Translations under genes and position numbers: made by a program
Part shown: positions 7,909 through 15,726 of the stretch, piece by piece
How the letters are laid out: each line of letters opens with the position of its first letter
Numbering within the stretch: position 1 is the stretch's first letter
DNA from: Paenarthrobacter sp. DKR-5
GTDB taxonomy: Bacteria; Actinomycetota; Actinomycetes; Actinomycetales; Micrococcaceae
Direction: 5' to 3'
Length of the DNA: 64,000 nucleotides
Assembly: GCF_018531425.1 (NCBI RefSeq)
Contig: NZ_JAHBOI010000004.1
Coordinates: 124,001 to 188,000, forward strand
Notes under the pieces: generated by a model
What the model was told of the DNA's origin: nothing
Database searches by the model: none
Seen by the model: the letters and a program-made list of their open reading frames with translations, nothing else

Positions 7909-9033
7909 TTAGCGGGGCTGGAGCCCCAGCGAGCGGCCGTTCAGTCCTCGCGGCTTCGCGCCCAGTTCCGCTGCGACGCCGGCCAGGGCCCGGGCGGACT
8001 CAGCCTCCGGATGGGTCAGCACGATCGGCGCCCCCGCATCCCCGCCTTCGCGCAGCGCGACATCGAGCGGGATCTGGCCCAGCAGCGGGACCGTGGCGTC
8101 CAGGGTGGCGCTCAGGCGCCCGGCCAGCGTCCGGCCGCCACCGGCGCCGAACACTTCCATGCGCGTGCCGTCCGGCAGGCTCAGGTAGGACATGTTCTCC
8201 ACGACTCCGGCAATGCGCTGACCGGTCTGGGTGGCGATCGTCCCGGCGCGCTCGGCCACGTCAGCCGCAGCCGACTGCGGGGTGGTCACGACCAGGATTT
8301 CGGCCGACGGCAGCAACTGGGAAACCGAGATGGCGATGTCCCCGGTGCCCGGGGGCAGGTCCAGGAAAAGGACGTCCAGGTCCCCGAAGTAGACGTCCGT
8401 CAGGAACTGCTCCAGCGCACGGTGCAGCATCGGGCCCCGCCAGACCACCGGCTCGTTCTTGCGGACGAACATGCCGATCGAGATGACCTTCACGCCGTGG
8501 GCCACCGGCGGCAGCATCATTTCGTCCACCTGCGTGGGCGCCTGGGTGATGCCCATCAGGCCGGGCACGGAGAACCCGTGCACATCCGCGTCGACAATGC
8601 CCACACGCAGGCCGCGGCGCGCCAGCTCGCAGGCCAGGTTCACGGTGACGCTGGACTTGCCGACGCCGCCCTTGCCGCTGGCCACCGCATACACCTTGGT
8701 CAGCGAGCCCGGCTCGTTGAACGGAATGCGCCGGGCCCCCGGTCCGCGCAGCTTCAGCTTGAGCTCGTCGCGTTGTTCCTTGGTCATCACCTGCAGGTCC
8801 ACAGCCACGCCGCGGACGCCGTCGACCTGTCCGACGGCGCGCTCGACGTCGGCGGTGAGGGTCTGCTTCATCGGGCAGCCCGAAACGGTGAGCAGGACGG
8901 TGACCTGCACGGATCCGTCGGGCCGCACGTCCACCGCGCCGACCATGGCGAGCTCGGTGATGGGCCGGCGGAGTTCCGGGTCGATGACGGTGGCCAGCGC
9001 AGCGCTGACGGCGGCGGGGGAGGGTGCTGTCAT
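7909..9033 (-). CDS. mrp: Mrp/NBP35-family iron-sulfur carrier P-loop ATPase
   Basis: A 374-residue protein that probably carries Fe-S clusters to apo-proteins. Residues 1-90 form a MIP18/DUF59 domain with a conserved Cys in SGCPMKQTL. The ATPase domain starts at about residue 113, with the deviant Walker A SGKGGVGKS at 119-127, VGIVDADVHG, and FLDLPPGTGD. In E. coli ApbC-type proteins a CxxC follows ENMS and binds the bridging cluster. Here the sequence is ENMSYLSLPDGTRMEVFG, with no CxxC, so the cluster would need other ligands. It is convergent with tatB and co-oriented with the DUF1003 and CBS proteins. Confidence 0.88.
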   Translation of the reverse strand: MTAPSPAAVSAALATVIDPELRRPITELAMVGAVDVRPDGSVQVTVLLTVSGCPMKQTLTADVERAVGQVDGVRGVAVDLQVMTKEQRDELKLKLRGPGARRIPFNEPGSLTKVYAVASGKGGVGKSSVTVNLACELARRGLRVGIVDADVHGFSVPGLMGITQAPTQVDEMMLPPVAHGVKVISIGMFVRKNEPVVWRGPMLHRALEQFLTDVYFGDLDVLFLDLPPGTGDIAISVSQLLPSAEILVVTTPQSAAADVAERAGTIATQTGQRIAGVVENMSYLSLPDGTRMEVFGAGGGRTLAGRLSATLDATVPLLGQIPLDVALREGGDAGAPIVLTHPEAESARALAGVAAELGAKPRGLNGRSLGLQPR

Positions 9034-9041
9034 GGGGAGGC

Positions 9042-9680
9042 TCAGTTTCCGGAACGGGAGGGAGGTCCGGCCGGGCCGGTGTCGGCGGCCGGGCGTACCT
9101 TGGGCAGGGACTGGGTGCGGGGCGAGCGCATCTTCTCGCGCAGCCGCTCCCGCTTGTCGTTGGGCTCGGGCTCCTCGCCGGACTGCGCGGAGGCCAGCTC
9201 CTCCAGCAGGCTGCGAAGCTCCGAGCGGACGAAGTCGCGGGTCGCCACGTCACGCAGCGCGATCCGCAGCGACGCAAGTTCACGCGTGAGGTACTCGGTG
9301 TCGGTCAGGTTGCGGGCGGCCTGCTGGCGGTCCTGCTCGATCGCGACCCGGTCCCGGTCATCCTGGCGGTTCTGCGCCAGCAGCAGCAGCGGCGCTGCGT
9401 AGGAGGCCTGCAGCGAGAGCATCAGCGTGAGCAGGGTGAAATTCAGGCTGCGGGGGTCGAACTGGAGGTTCTCCGGCGCCAGGGTGTTCCAGCCAAGCCA
9501 GACCACGCAGAACACTGTCATATAGACCAGGAACTGCGGGGTTCCCATGAACCGCGCGAACTTCTCGGTCATGGTGCCGAACGCGTCCGGGTTTGGCGTC
9601 AGGCGCGGAAACAACCTCGAACGCAGTTCCAGCGGCGTATCGAGGCCCACGCTCTTTCGGGGGGTGGTGTTCTCAGCCAA
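9042..9680 (-). CDS. DUF1003 membrane protein
   Basis: A 212-residue protein of the DUF1003 family. The family core is two adjacent transmembrane helices (about residues 45-95, FLVYMTVFCVVWLGWN and FTLLTLMLSLQASYAAPLLLLAQ) followed by a long charged helix containing QNRQDDRDRVAIEQDRQ, and a disordered basic tail. No biochemical function is established. It overlaps the upstream CBS/MgtE-N protein by 8 bp and is followed 8 bp later by mrp, so the three are probably one transcript. Confidence 0.82.
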   Translation of the reverse strand: MAENTTPRKSVGLDTPLELRSRLFPRLTPNPDAFGTMTEKFARFMGTPQFLVYMTVFCVVWLGWNTLAPENLQFDPRSLNFTLLTLMLSLQASYAAPLLLLAQNRQDDRDRVAIEQDRQQAARNLTDTEYLTRELASLRIALRDVATRDFVRSELRSLLEELASAQSGEEPEPNDKRERLREKMRSPRTQSLPKVRPAADTGPAGPPSRSGN

Positions 9681-10956
9681 TCCGTCCTCCGAACTTCTTC
9701 AGGGGTGCCCCACCTTCGTGGACACGCCAGTCGTCTGGGAGCAGGTGGTCGAGAAGATCGTCAACGGTCACCGCCCCCACCAGGCGCCCGGTGGCATTGA
9801 CTACGGGGAGGGAGTTGAGGTTGTACTGCGCCATGGTCTGGGCCACTTCGCTGACGCTCGCAAGGTCCGACACCGGCTCGAGGTTCTTGTCCACGATGCT
9901 GCCCAGCTGCTCCGGCGGCGCGCTGCGCAGCAGCTGCTGGATGTGGACCACGCCGAGGAATCTCCCGGTCGGCGTCTCCAGGGGCGGCCGGCAGATGAAG
10001 ATGGCCGAAGCCAGGGCGGGGGAGAGATCCTCGCGGCGCACGTGGGCCAGGGCTTCGGCCACGGTGGCTTCCGGCGGAAGGATGACAGGCACGGGCGTCA
10101 TCAGACCGCCGGCGGTGTCCTCGTCGTACTCAAGCAGGCGGCGGACGTCCTTGGCCTCTTCGGGCTCCATCAGCTGCAGCAGCTCTTCGGCCTGCTCCTC
10201 CGGCAGCTCGGCGAGCAGGTCGGCGGCGTCGTCCGGATCCATTTCCTCCAGCACGTCGGCGGCGCGCTCGGCGTCCAGCGAGGAGAGCAACTGGACCTGG
10301 TCCTCTTCCGGCAGTTCCTGCAGCACGTCGGCCAGCCGCTCATCCTGGAGTTCGTTGGCCACCTCGAGCCGGCGCTTGTCGCTCATGTCCTGCATTGCGT
10401 CGGCGAAGTCGGCGGGCTTGAGGTCCTCGTGGCTGGCCAGGAACTGCGTTGCCCCCTGCGGTTCGTGGATTGACCCGGGGTGCGCGTCGGTCCAGTCGAT
10501 CAGCATCGTCTCGCCCCGGCGCAGCCCCCGCAGGCGCGAGGTGGAGCCGCCGCGGCGGACGAAGAGCTTGGAGACGAGCCAGTCGCCGCTGCGCTGCTGG
10601 TCCATGGCAATGTCTTCGATGACGGCGTCGCCGGAGCCGTCCGCCAGCGTCACACGGCGGTCGAAGAGCTCACCCACTACGAGCTGTTCCGCGCCGCGCT
10701 GGTGGAAGCGGCGCAGGTTGACCAGGCCCGTGCAGATGATCTGGGACTGGTCCATGGAAGTGACCCGGGTCATCGGGACGAAGACGCGCTTCTTCCCCGG
10801 AACCTCCACGACGATGCCCACCACGTGGGGAGCGCCCCGGGTGCCGCGCGAGAGCACGACGACATCGCGCAGCCGGCCCAGCCGGTCACCCAGCGGGTCG
10901 AACACGTCGAGTCCGAGAAGGCGCGCCACAAAGACGCGTGAGGGAATGCTGCTCAC
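9673..10956 (-). CDS. MgtE N-terminal/CBS-domain protein without channel domain
   Basis: A 427-residue soluble protein. The first ~150 residues form a PRC-barrel-like beta-rich domain (GKKRVFVPMTRVTSM, VGELFDRRVTLADG). It continues into the MgtE intracellular N domain, made of helical repeats (QDERLADVLQELPEEDQ, ERAADVLEEMDPDDAADLLAELPEEQAEELL), then a CBS pair (about 290-410) ending in VVNATGRLVGAVTVDDLLD. The MgtE Mg2+ channel helices are absent, so it is more likely a Mg2+- or nucleotide-sensing regulator, perhaps acting with the DUF1003 membrane protein encoded directly downstream. The GTG at 10956 lies 6 nt after TAGCCT. Confidence 0.82.
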   Translation of the reverse strand: MSSIPSRVFVARLLGLDVFDPLGDRLGRLRDVVVLSRGTRGAPHVVGIVVEVPGKKRVFVPMTRVTSMDQSQIICTGLVNLRRFHQRGAEQLVVGELFDRRVTLADGSGDAVIEDIAMDQQRSGDWLVSKLFVRRGGSTSRLRGLRRGETMLIDWTDAHPGSIHEPQGATQFLASHEDLKPADFADAMQDMSDKRRLEVANELQDERLADVLQELPEEDQVQLLSSLDAERAADVLEEMDPDDAADLLAELPEEQAEELLQLMEPEEAKDVRRLLEYDEDTAGGLMTPVPVILPPEATVAEALAHVRREDLSPALASAIFICRPPLETPTGRFLGVVHIQQLLRSAPPEQLGSIVDKNLEPVSDLASVSEVAQTMAQYNLNSLPVVNATGRLVGAVTVDDLLDHLLPDDWRVHEGGAPLKKFGGRIG

Positions 10957-10962
10957 ACGACT

Positions 10963-10968
10963 AGGCTA
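10963..10968 (-). promoter_or_regulatory. Leaderless -10 (TAGCCT) for the CBS-mrp operon
   Basis: TAGCCT on the minus strand ends 6 nt before the GTG at 10956, with no ribosome-binding site. It lies in a 135-bp divergent intergenic region shared with the GSP17M-like gene. Confidence 0.5.
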
Positions 10969-11079
10969 CGTCGTCGGCCCTTATTTGGCTCAATTGCGCG
11001 GCGGGGTCCCGGCGCGTGGCCCGGCGGGGACATCCTTTCACTGCCAGCGATAACACTGCGCGATCGGGCCGGCATGGGC

Positions 11080-11085
11080 AACAAT
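11080..11085 (+). promoter_or_regulatory. Candidate leaderless -10 (AACAAT) for the GSP17M-like gene
   Basis: AACAAT fits xAnnnT and ends 6 nt before the ATG at 11092. There is no ribosome-binding site before this ATG. Confidence 0.4.
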
Positions 11086-11091
11086 GGGTGC

Positions 11092-12216
11092 ATGTCCAAC
11101 ATTTGGGGTACCGCCCGGCAGACCGACGAACAGCGAAGCGTCCCGAGAGGCGATGCGATCGGGTCCTACACGTCCTACCTGGACGCGCAGAAAGCCGTCG
11201 ATTACCTGGCGGACCACCAGTTCCCGGTCCAGCATGTCTCCATCGTGGGCAACGACCTGAAAATGGTCGAACAGGTCACGGGCAAGCTCAGCTACCCGCG
11301 CGTCGCGCTCAACGGGGCGCTCACAGGTGTCTGGTTCGGCCTGCTGATCGGCATGCTGCTTTCCTTCTTCGGTTCCGGCTCGGCGCAGGGGCCCTTCTCC
11401 ATCATCACCTCGGTGCTGATGGGCGCCGCCTTCTGGATGCTGTTCGGCGTCGTGACGTATGCGATGCAGCGCGGCAAGCGCGACTTCACCTCCACGAACC
11501 GGGTGCTCGCTTCCAGCTACGACGTCATTGTCGGCTCCGAGTTCGCCGGGGAAGCTCGCAGGCTGCTGCAGCAGCTGCCGATGGAGTCCACCGCGGAGCC
11601 CCGCTCCCAGGCCCAGGAACGGTTCCCGGGCGAATACCAGGGCCAGGCCCCGCAGCGTCCCGCGGGCTGGGAAGACCCCTACGCGAAACCTGCTGCCGGT
11701 GCCCAGGGACCCGCAGCTGAAGCGCCGGCGACCCCGCGCGGACAGTTCCCAGACCTTCCGGACGGGCGCCCGCAGTACGGCGTGCGCGTGGACAAGGACC
11801 ACCAGCGCGGCGGCCAGCAGGAAGCCGGGCCCCGCGGGCCCGAGCAGCCGGCCCGCGAGCAGCCGGCCCGCGAGGACCAGGACCGCGACGGCCAGGACCG
11901 TGGCGACCAGGGCCGCGACGGTGAAGACCGGCCCGGGGGAGGCACCGGAAGCTCGGGAGCCGGGTCGACGCTCCGGCCGCCCGCAAGCGGACCGGCCTCG
12001 GCTGGCATCCCGGTGCCCGAGGAGCCGCAGTCCCCGTGGGGACCGGCGGTTCCGCAGGAACCGCAGGGCATGCCCGGGGCTGGCGTTCCGGAGGAGCCCC
12101 AGGGCATCGGGCAGCCGCAGCCTCCGGTGCAGCCGCCGGCCGTCCCCGGCACGAACCCGGTGCCGCCGGCTCCGCCAACGGGAAGTGGCCGGCCCGGCAA
12201 CGGGACCGACCGCTAA
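11092..12216 (+). CDS. General stress protein 17M-like domain protein with Pro-rich tail
   Basis: A 374-residue protein. Residues ~20-160 resemble the GSP17M/YflT family: an alpha/beta domain (GSYTSYLDAQKAVDYLADHQF, VSIVGNDLKMVEQV) followed by two adjacent hydrophobic segments (GALTGVWFGLLIGMLLSFFG and ITSVLMGAAFWMLFGVVTYAMQ). The last ~200 residues are low complexity, rich in Pro, Gln, Gly and Arg, including a perfect 15-bp tandem repeat (EQPAR twice). The tail may be cytosolic and disordered. The role is unknown; YflT in Bacillus belongs to the general stress regulon. The ATG at 11092 fits the leaderless pattern. Confidence 0.7.
   Translation: MSNIWGTARQTDEQRSVPRGDAIGSYTSYLDAQKAVDYLADHQFPVQHVSIVGNDLKMVEQVTGKLSYPRVALNGALTGVWFGLLIGMLLSFFGSGSAQGPFSIITSVLMGAAFWMLFGVVTYAMQRGKRDFTSTNRVLASSYDVIVGSEFAGEARRLLQQLPMESTAEPRSQAQERFPGEYQGQAPQRPAGWEDPYAKPAAGAQGPAAEAPATPRGQFPDLPDGRPQYGVRVDKDHQRGGQQEAGPRGPEQPAREQPAREDQDRDGQDRGDQGRDGEDRPGGGTGSSGAGSTLRPPASGPASAGIPVPEEPQSPWGPAVPQEPQGMPGAGVPEEPQGIGQPQPPVQPPAVPGTNPVPPAPPTGSGRPGNGTDR
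11842..11871 (+). repeat. 15-bp in-frame tandem repeat (2 copies)
   Basis: GAGCAGCCGGCCCGC occurs twice in a row (11842-11856, 11857-11871), encoding EQPAR-EQPAR in the disordered tail. Its in-frame length means copy-number change would not break the gene. Confidence 0.9.
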
Positions 12217-12219
12217 GAC

Positions 12220-12249
12220 CACCTTCGCGAACTAGTCACCTTCGCGAAC
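12220..12249 (+). repeat. Direct 13-bp repeat next to the hairpin
   Basis: CACCTTCGCGAAC is present at 12220-12232 and again at 12237-12249. Each contains the small palindrome TTCGCGAA. They immediately precede the long hairpin at 12262. Confidence 0.85.
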
Positions 12250-12261
12250 ACACCACCCACA

Positions 12262-12318
12262 CGAACGGCCAGTTGTGGCGGGCTCCCGACGAGGGAGCCC
12301 GCCACAACTGGCCGTTCG
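12262..12318. repeat. 26-bp perfect inverted repeat (intergenic hairpin)
   Basis: Arms at 12262-12287 and 12293-12318 are perfectly complementary with a 5-nt loop (GACGA). It lies between two convergent genes (GSP17M-like and pepP). No T-tract follows on either strand, so it is not a textbook intrinsic terminator, though it may stop or protect both transcripts. The length and perfection, with flanking direct repeats, suggest a dispersed palindromic (REP-like) element. Confidence 0.85.
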
Positions 12319-12343
12319 CGCTAAGGGTCCGAACCCGAGGGTG

Positions 12344-13903
12344 TTACTCGCCGCTCGGGCTGTAGATCCCGGCCATCCAGGATTCGACATCCTCCGGCGT
12401 GCGCGGGAGCGCCGCGCTCAGGTTCACCGGTCCGTCAGCGGTGACGAGCACGTCGTCTTCGATGCGCACGCCAATGCCCCGGTATTCCTCCGGAACCGCC
12501 AGGTCCTCCGCCTTGAAGTACAGGCCGGGTTCGATGGTGAACACCATGCTCTCGGTCAACACGCCGTCGAGGTAGAGGTCCCGCCTGGCTTGCGCGCAGT
12601 CGTGCACGTCCAGGCCCAGGTGGTGGCTGGTGCCGTGCGGCATCCAGCGCCGGTGGTGCTGGCCCTCCTCGGTGAGGGCCACCTCCGCCGCCACGGGCAG
12701 CAGGCCCCACTCCTCCAACCGGGCAGCCAGGACCTTCATCGCTTCGGCGTGCAGCTCCCGGAACCGGCGTCCGGGCACAGCCACCTCGAAGGCCGCGTCC
12801 GCGGCGTCGAGCACCGCCTGGTAGATCTTGCGCTGGATGTCCGTGTAGGTGCCGTCGACCGGCAGGGTCCGGGTGATGTCGGCCGTGTACAGCGAATCGG
12901 CCTCGACGCCGGCGTCCACCAGCAGCAGCTCGCCGGGGTGCACCCGGCCGTTGTTGCGGATCCAGTGCAGCACGGTGGCGTTGTTCCCGGAGGCGGCAAT
13001 CGTGTCGTACCCCAGGTCGTTGCCTTCCTCGCGGGCCCGGGCAGCGAAAGCTCCCTCGACCACACGTTCACCGCGCGGGTGGCTAATCGCCCGAGGCAGT
13101 GCCTTGACGATGTCGTGGAACCCGTTGACGGTCGCCGCCACGGCTGCCTTGAGCTGCTCGACCTCCCAGCTGTCCTTCACCAGGCGCAGCTCCGAGAGGG
13201 CCTCGGTCAGCACCGCGTCCAGCGCGTCCGCCTGTTCCAGGTCCACCCCGGTGTTGATCCGCGAAGTGTCGACGAGGGCGTCCACGTTCAGGTCCACCTC
13301 GCGCACCAGGCGCACGGAGAGGCCGCCGATCGCGGTGACCCCCACATCCTTGGTGAGCGCAACCTCAAGTCCGGCAAGATCGGCCGTCTCCAGGCCCAGC
13401 AGCGCCTCGAACTCGGCCAGGGTGGGCCGGGCCCCGATCCAGAACTCGCCGTAGCGGGCGCTGGCATAGAACTGCTCGGTGTCCCGGCCGGCGAGCGGCC
13501 GGAAGTACAGCGTGGCGTGGTGGTGGCCGCCGTCGTCCCCCAGACCCTGGGCGGTGGGCTCGAGCACGAGAACGGCATCCGGCTCGTGGTCCAGCCCGAG
13601 CCCGGTCAGGTGCGCGAACGCCGAGTGCGGGCGGAACCGGTAGTCCGTGTCATTCGAGCGCACCTTCAACGGCCCCGCCGGGATGACCAGGCGCTCGCCC
13701 TGGAACGCCTCGGAAATGGCACGGCGACGGCGCGCGGCATGGTCCGCCACCTCCGCCCGGCCGGGCAGTTCCGTGTCCGCGGGGGCCCAGCTTGAGGCCA
13801 TGAAGGACTTGAAGGCGTCGGAGGCCGGCCGCTGCGAGCGGTTGTTCACGCGGTCGGTCAGCGGCTGGGCCGAGGACTCTGAGGGATGCTGTTCGTCATT
13901 CAC
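12344..13903 (-). CDS. pepP: Xaa-Pro aminopeptidase (M24B)
   Basis: A 519-residue aminopeptidase P that cleaves N-terminal residues preceding proline. An AMP_N domain (about residues 50-200) is followed by the pita-bread M24 domain. All five metal ligands can be placed: Asp in LLLVDAGVEADSLYTADITR (two Asp), His in HGTSHHLGLDVHD, Glu in VFTIEPGLYF, and Glu in GVRIEDDVLVT. The start is a GTG at 13903, with GACGAT ending 6 nt upstream. It is divergent from the PHP gene by 56 bp. Confidence 0.93.
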   Translation of the reverse strand: MNDEQHPSESSAQPLTDRVNNRSQRPASDAFKSFMASSWAPADTELPGRAEVADHAARRRRAISEAFQGERLVIPAGPLKVRSNDTDYRFRPHSAFAHLTGLGLDHEPDAVLVLEPTAQGLGDDGGHHHATLYFRPLAGRDTEQFYASARYGEFWIGARPTLAEFEALLGLETADLAGLEVALTKDVGVTAIGGLSVRLVREVDLNVDALVDTSRINTGVDLEQADALDAVLTEALSELRLVKDSWEVEQLKAAVAATVNGFHDIVKALPRAISHPRGERVVEGAFAARAREEGNDLGYDTIAASGNNATVLHWIRNNGRVHPGELLLVDAGVEADSLYTADITRTLPVDGTYTDIQRKIYQAVLDAADAAFEVAVPGRRFRELHAEAMKVLAARLEEWGLLPVAAEVALTEEGQHHRRWMPHGTSHHLGLDVHDCAQARRDLYLDGVLTESMVFTIEPGLYFKAEDLAVPEEYRGIGVRIEDDVLVTADGPVNLSAALPRTPEDVESWMAGIYSPSGE

Positions 13904-13947
13904 CGTTCCATCGTCTCACCACGCCGAAGAATAAGGCCACCGACGCG

Positions 13948-13953
13948 TAGGCT
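13948..13953 (+). promoter_or_regulatory. Leaderless -10 (TAGGCT) for the PHP gene
   Basis: TAGGCT ends 6 nt before the GTG at 13960. No ribosome-binding site is present. Confidence 0.5.
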
Positions 13954-13959
13954 GGGTGG

Positions 13960-14820
13960 GTGAGGATCGATCTGCACACCCATTCCAATGTCTCGGACGG
14001 CACGGAAAGTCCCGCCGGCGTCATCGCCTCCGCGCGCGGGGCCGGCCTGGACGCCATCGCCCTCACCGACCACGACTCGACCGCCGGGTGGGCCGAGGCG
14101 GGCAGCGCTGCCGCGGACGCCGGCATCCTCTTCGTGCCGGGCATGGAGATTTCCTGCCGCACCTCCCGCGGCATCAGCGTGCACGTGCTGTCCTACCTGC
14201 ACGATCCCGCCCATCCGGGCCTGCTAGAGGAGATCACCAAGGCCAAGGACGCGCGGCTGAGCCGCGCGGAGCGGATGGTGGAACTGCTCGCGGAGGACTA
14301 CCCGCTGTCCTGGGACGATGTCACGCAGCATGTGGCGCCCGGCGCGACTGTCGGCAGGCCGCACATCGCCGACGCCCTGGTCGCCGCCGGCGTCGTCGCG
14401 GACCGCTCCGAAGCCTTCACCGGCATCCTCACGTCGCACTCGCGCTACTACCTCGGCCACTACGCCCCGGACCCGGCGCTGGCGGTCTCCCTGGTGCGCC
14501 AGGCCGGCGGGGTGCCGGTCTTCGCCCATCCTGTGGCAACCGGCCGCGGCCGCGTGGTGGGGGAGGCTACCTACCGGGAGATGATCGACGCCGGGCTGCT
14601 CGGGGTCGAGGTTTACCACCGGGACAACCCGGAGGAGGGGCGCGACTTCCTGCGCGCTTTGGCGGCGGAGCACGGACTGCTTATGACGGGGTCCTCGGAC
14701 TACCACGGCGCCGGCAAGCCGAACCGGCTGGGTGAGAACGTGACGAGCGCCGAGACCCTGGACCGCATCATTGCGCTGGGTACGGGATCCTCTGTGGTCC
14801 GCCCGGCAGCGAATACCTAG
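13960..14820 (+). CDS. PHP-domain metal-dependent phosphoesterase
   Basis: A 286-residue single-domain PHP protein. Metal-binding motifs are present: IDLHTHSNVSDGT at the N-terminus, LTDHDSTAGW, GMEISCR, FAHPVATGRG, and SSDYHGAGKPNRLG near the C-terminus. This length and motif set match the YciV-like PHP group, whose members act as 3',5'-nucleoside bisphosphate phosphatases or 5'-3' exoribonucleases. Which activity applies here is not visible. The start is GTG at 13960. The stop codon forms part of a hairpin shared with the convergent methyltransferase. Confidence 0.85.
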   Translation: MRIDLHTHSNVSDGTESPAGVIASARGAGLDAIALTDHDSTAGWAEAGSAAADAGILFVPGMEISCRTSRGISVHVLSYLHDPAHPGLLEEITKAKDARLSRAERMVELLAEDYPLSWDDVTQHVAPGATVGRPHIADALVAAGVVADRSEAFTGILTSHSRYYLGHYAPDPALAVSLVRQAGGVPVFAHPVATGRGRVVGEATYREMIDAGLLGVEVYHRDNPEEGRDFLRALAAEHGLLMTGSSDYHGAGKPNRLGENVTSAETLDRIIALGTGSSVVRPAANT

Positions 14821-14839
14821 GCCGGTAGCCCCGGCCTAG
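14817..14839. terminator. Hairpin containing both convergent stop codons
   Basis: CTAGGCCGG (14817-14825) pairs with CCGGCCTAG (14831-14839) around a 5-nt loop. The TAG of the PHP gene lies in the left arm and the TAG of the methyltransferase in the right arm. It may serve as a compact bidirectional terminator, although there is no T-tract. Confidence 0.5.
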
Positions 14840-15726
14840 GTGACAGGGGCCCGTTCCGGCGCCGGGAGCGCGACGACGTCGGCCGAGTCTCCGAGCCGGG
14901 CCGCCATGACCTCGACCGCCTGGGGGTTGCTGTCCACGCAGACGAAACGGCGCCCCAGCATCCGGGCTACCGCGCCAAGCGTGCCGGACCCGGCGAAGAA
15001 GTCCAGGACCCAGTCGCCCTCCCGGGAGCTGGCGCTGACCATCCGTTTGAGCAGGCCTTCAGGCTTCTGCGTCGGGTAGCCGGTCTTCTCCTTGCCGGTG
15101 GGCGAGACAATCGTGTGCCACCAGACGTCCGTCGGGAGTTTGCCCAGGGCCCGCTTTTCCGGCGTGACCAGGCCGGGTGCCATGTACGGCTCGCGGTCCA
15201 CCGCAGCGTTGTCGAAGTGGTACCCGGAAGGGTTCTTCACGTAGACGAGAATGTTGTCGTGCTTGGTGGGCCAGCGGTTCTTCGCCCGGGCGCCGTAGTC
15301 GTACGCCCAGATGATTTCGTTCAGGAAGCACTCGCGGCCGAAGATGGCGTCGAGCATCACCTTGGCGTAGTGCACTTCCCGGTAGTCCAGATGCAGGTAC
15401 AGCGTCCCGTCGTCGGCCAGCAGGCGCCACGCCTCCACCAGCCGGGGTTCCAGGAACGCCCAATAGTCGCTGAACGCGTCGTCGTAGCTGTGCAGCGCGC
15501 CCTTGACCGTGTCGTAGGAACGGCCGCTGAAGCCGATCCGGTCCCCGGTGCCGGTGCTGCTGCGCACCATGGTGGTCTGCTGGCGGCGCTGCACCCTGCC
15601 GGTGTTGAACGGCGGGTCGATGTAGATCAGCGTGAAGGCGCCGTCCGGCAGGGCGGGCAGGAACACCGAGTTCTCAGCGTGCACCACCAGGTTGCTGCCG
15701 TCCGGCGCCCACAGGGTTGGCGCCAT
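14836..15726 (-). CDS. Site-specific DNA methyltransferase, N6-adenine type (orphan)
   Basis: A 296-residue DNA methyltransferase. The catalytic motif IV is DPPFN at residues 37-41 and the SAM-binding motif I (FAGSGT) comes late, near 244-249. This order is that of the beta class, mostly N6-adenine and less often N4-cytosine enzymes. YPTQKPEGLLKRMV precedes motif I, as is usual. There is no separate target-recognition domain of obvious size, and no endonuclease gene lies nearby, so it looks like a regulatory or orphan enzyme. Its ATG overlaps the stop of the DEAD-box helicase (TAATG), so the two are co-translated. The recognition sequence is unknown. Confidence 0.85.
   Translation of the reverse strand: MAPTLWAPDGSNLVVHAENSVFLPALPDGAFTLIYIDPPFNTGRVQRRQQTTMVRSSTGTGDRIGFSGRSYDTVKGALHSYDDAFSDYWAFLEPRLVEAWRLLADDGTLYLHLDYREVHYAKVMLDAIFGRECFLNEIIWAYDYGARAKNRWPTKHDNILVYVKNPSGYHFDNAAVDREPYMAPGLVTPEKRALGKLPTDVWWHTIVSPTGKEKTGYPTQKPEGLLKRMVSASSREGDWVLDFFAGSGTLGAVARMLGRRFVCVDSNPQAVEVMAARLGDSADVVALPAPERAPVT

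Noticed and set aside
7411-9402. A 663-codon plus-strand open frame over tatB and antisense to mrp
   Set aside because: It crosses two well-supported genes in different frames and has low-information composition.
14836-15726. Restriction-modification system
   Set aside because: No endonuclease or specificity gene is adjacent; neighbours are a PHP phosphoesterase and a helicase. The HNH protein 10 kb away is a DUF222 family member, not a partner.
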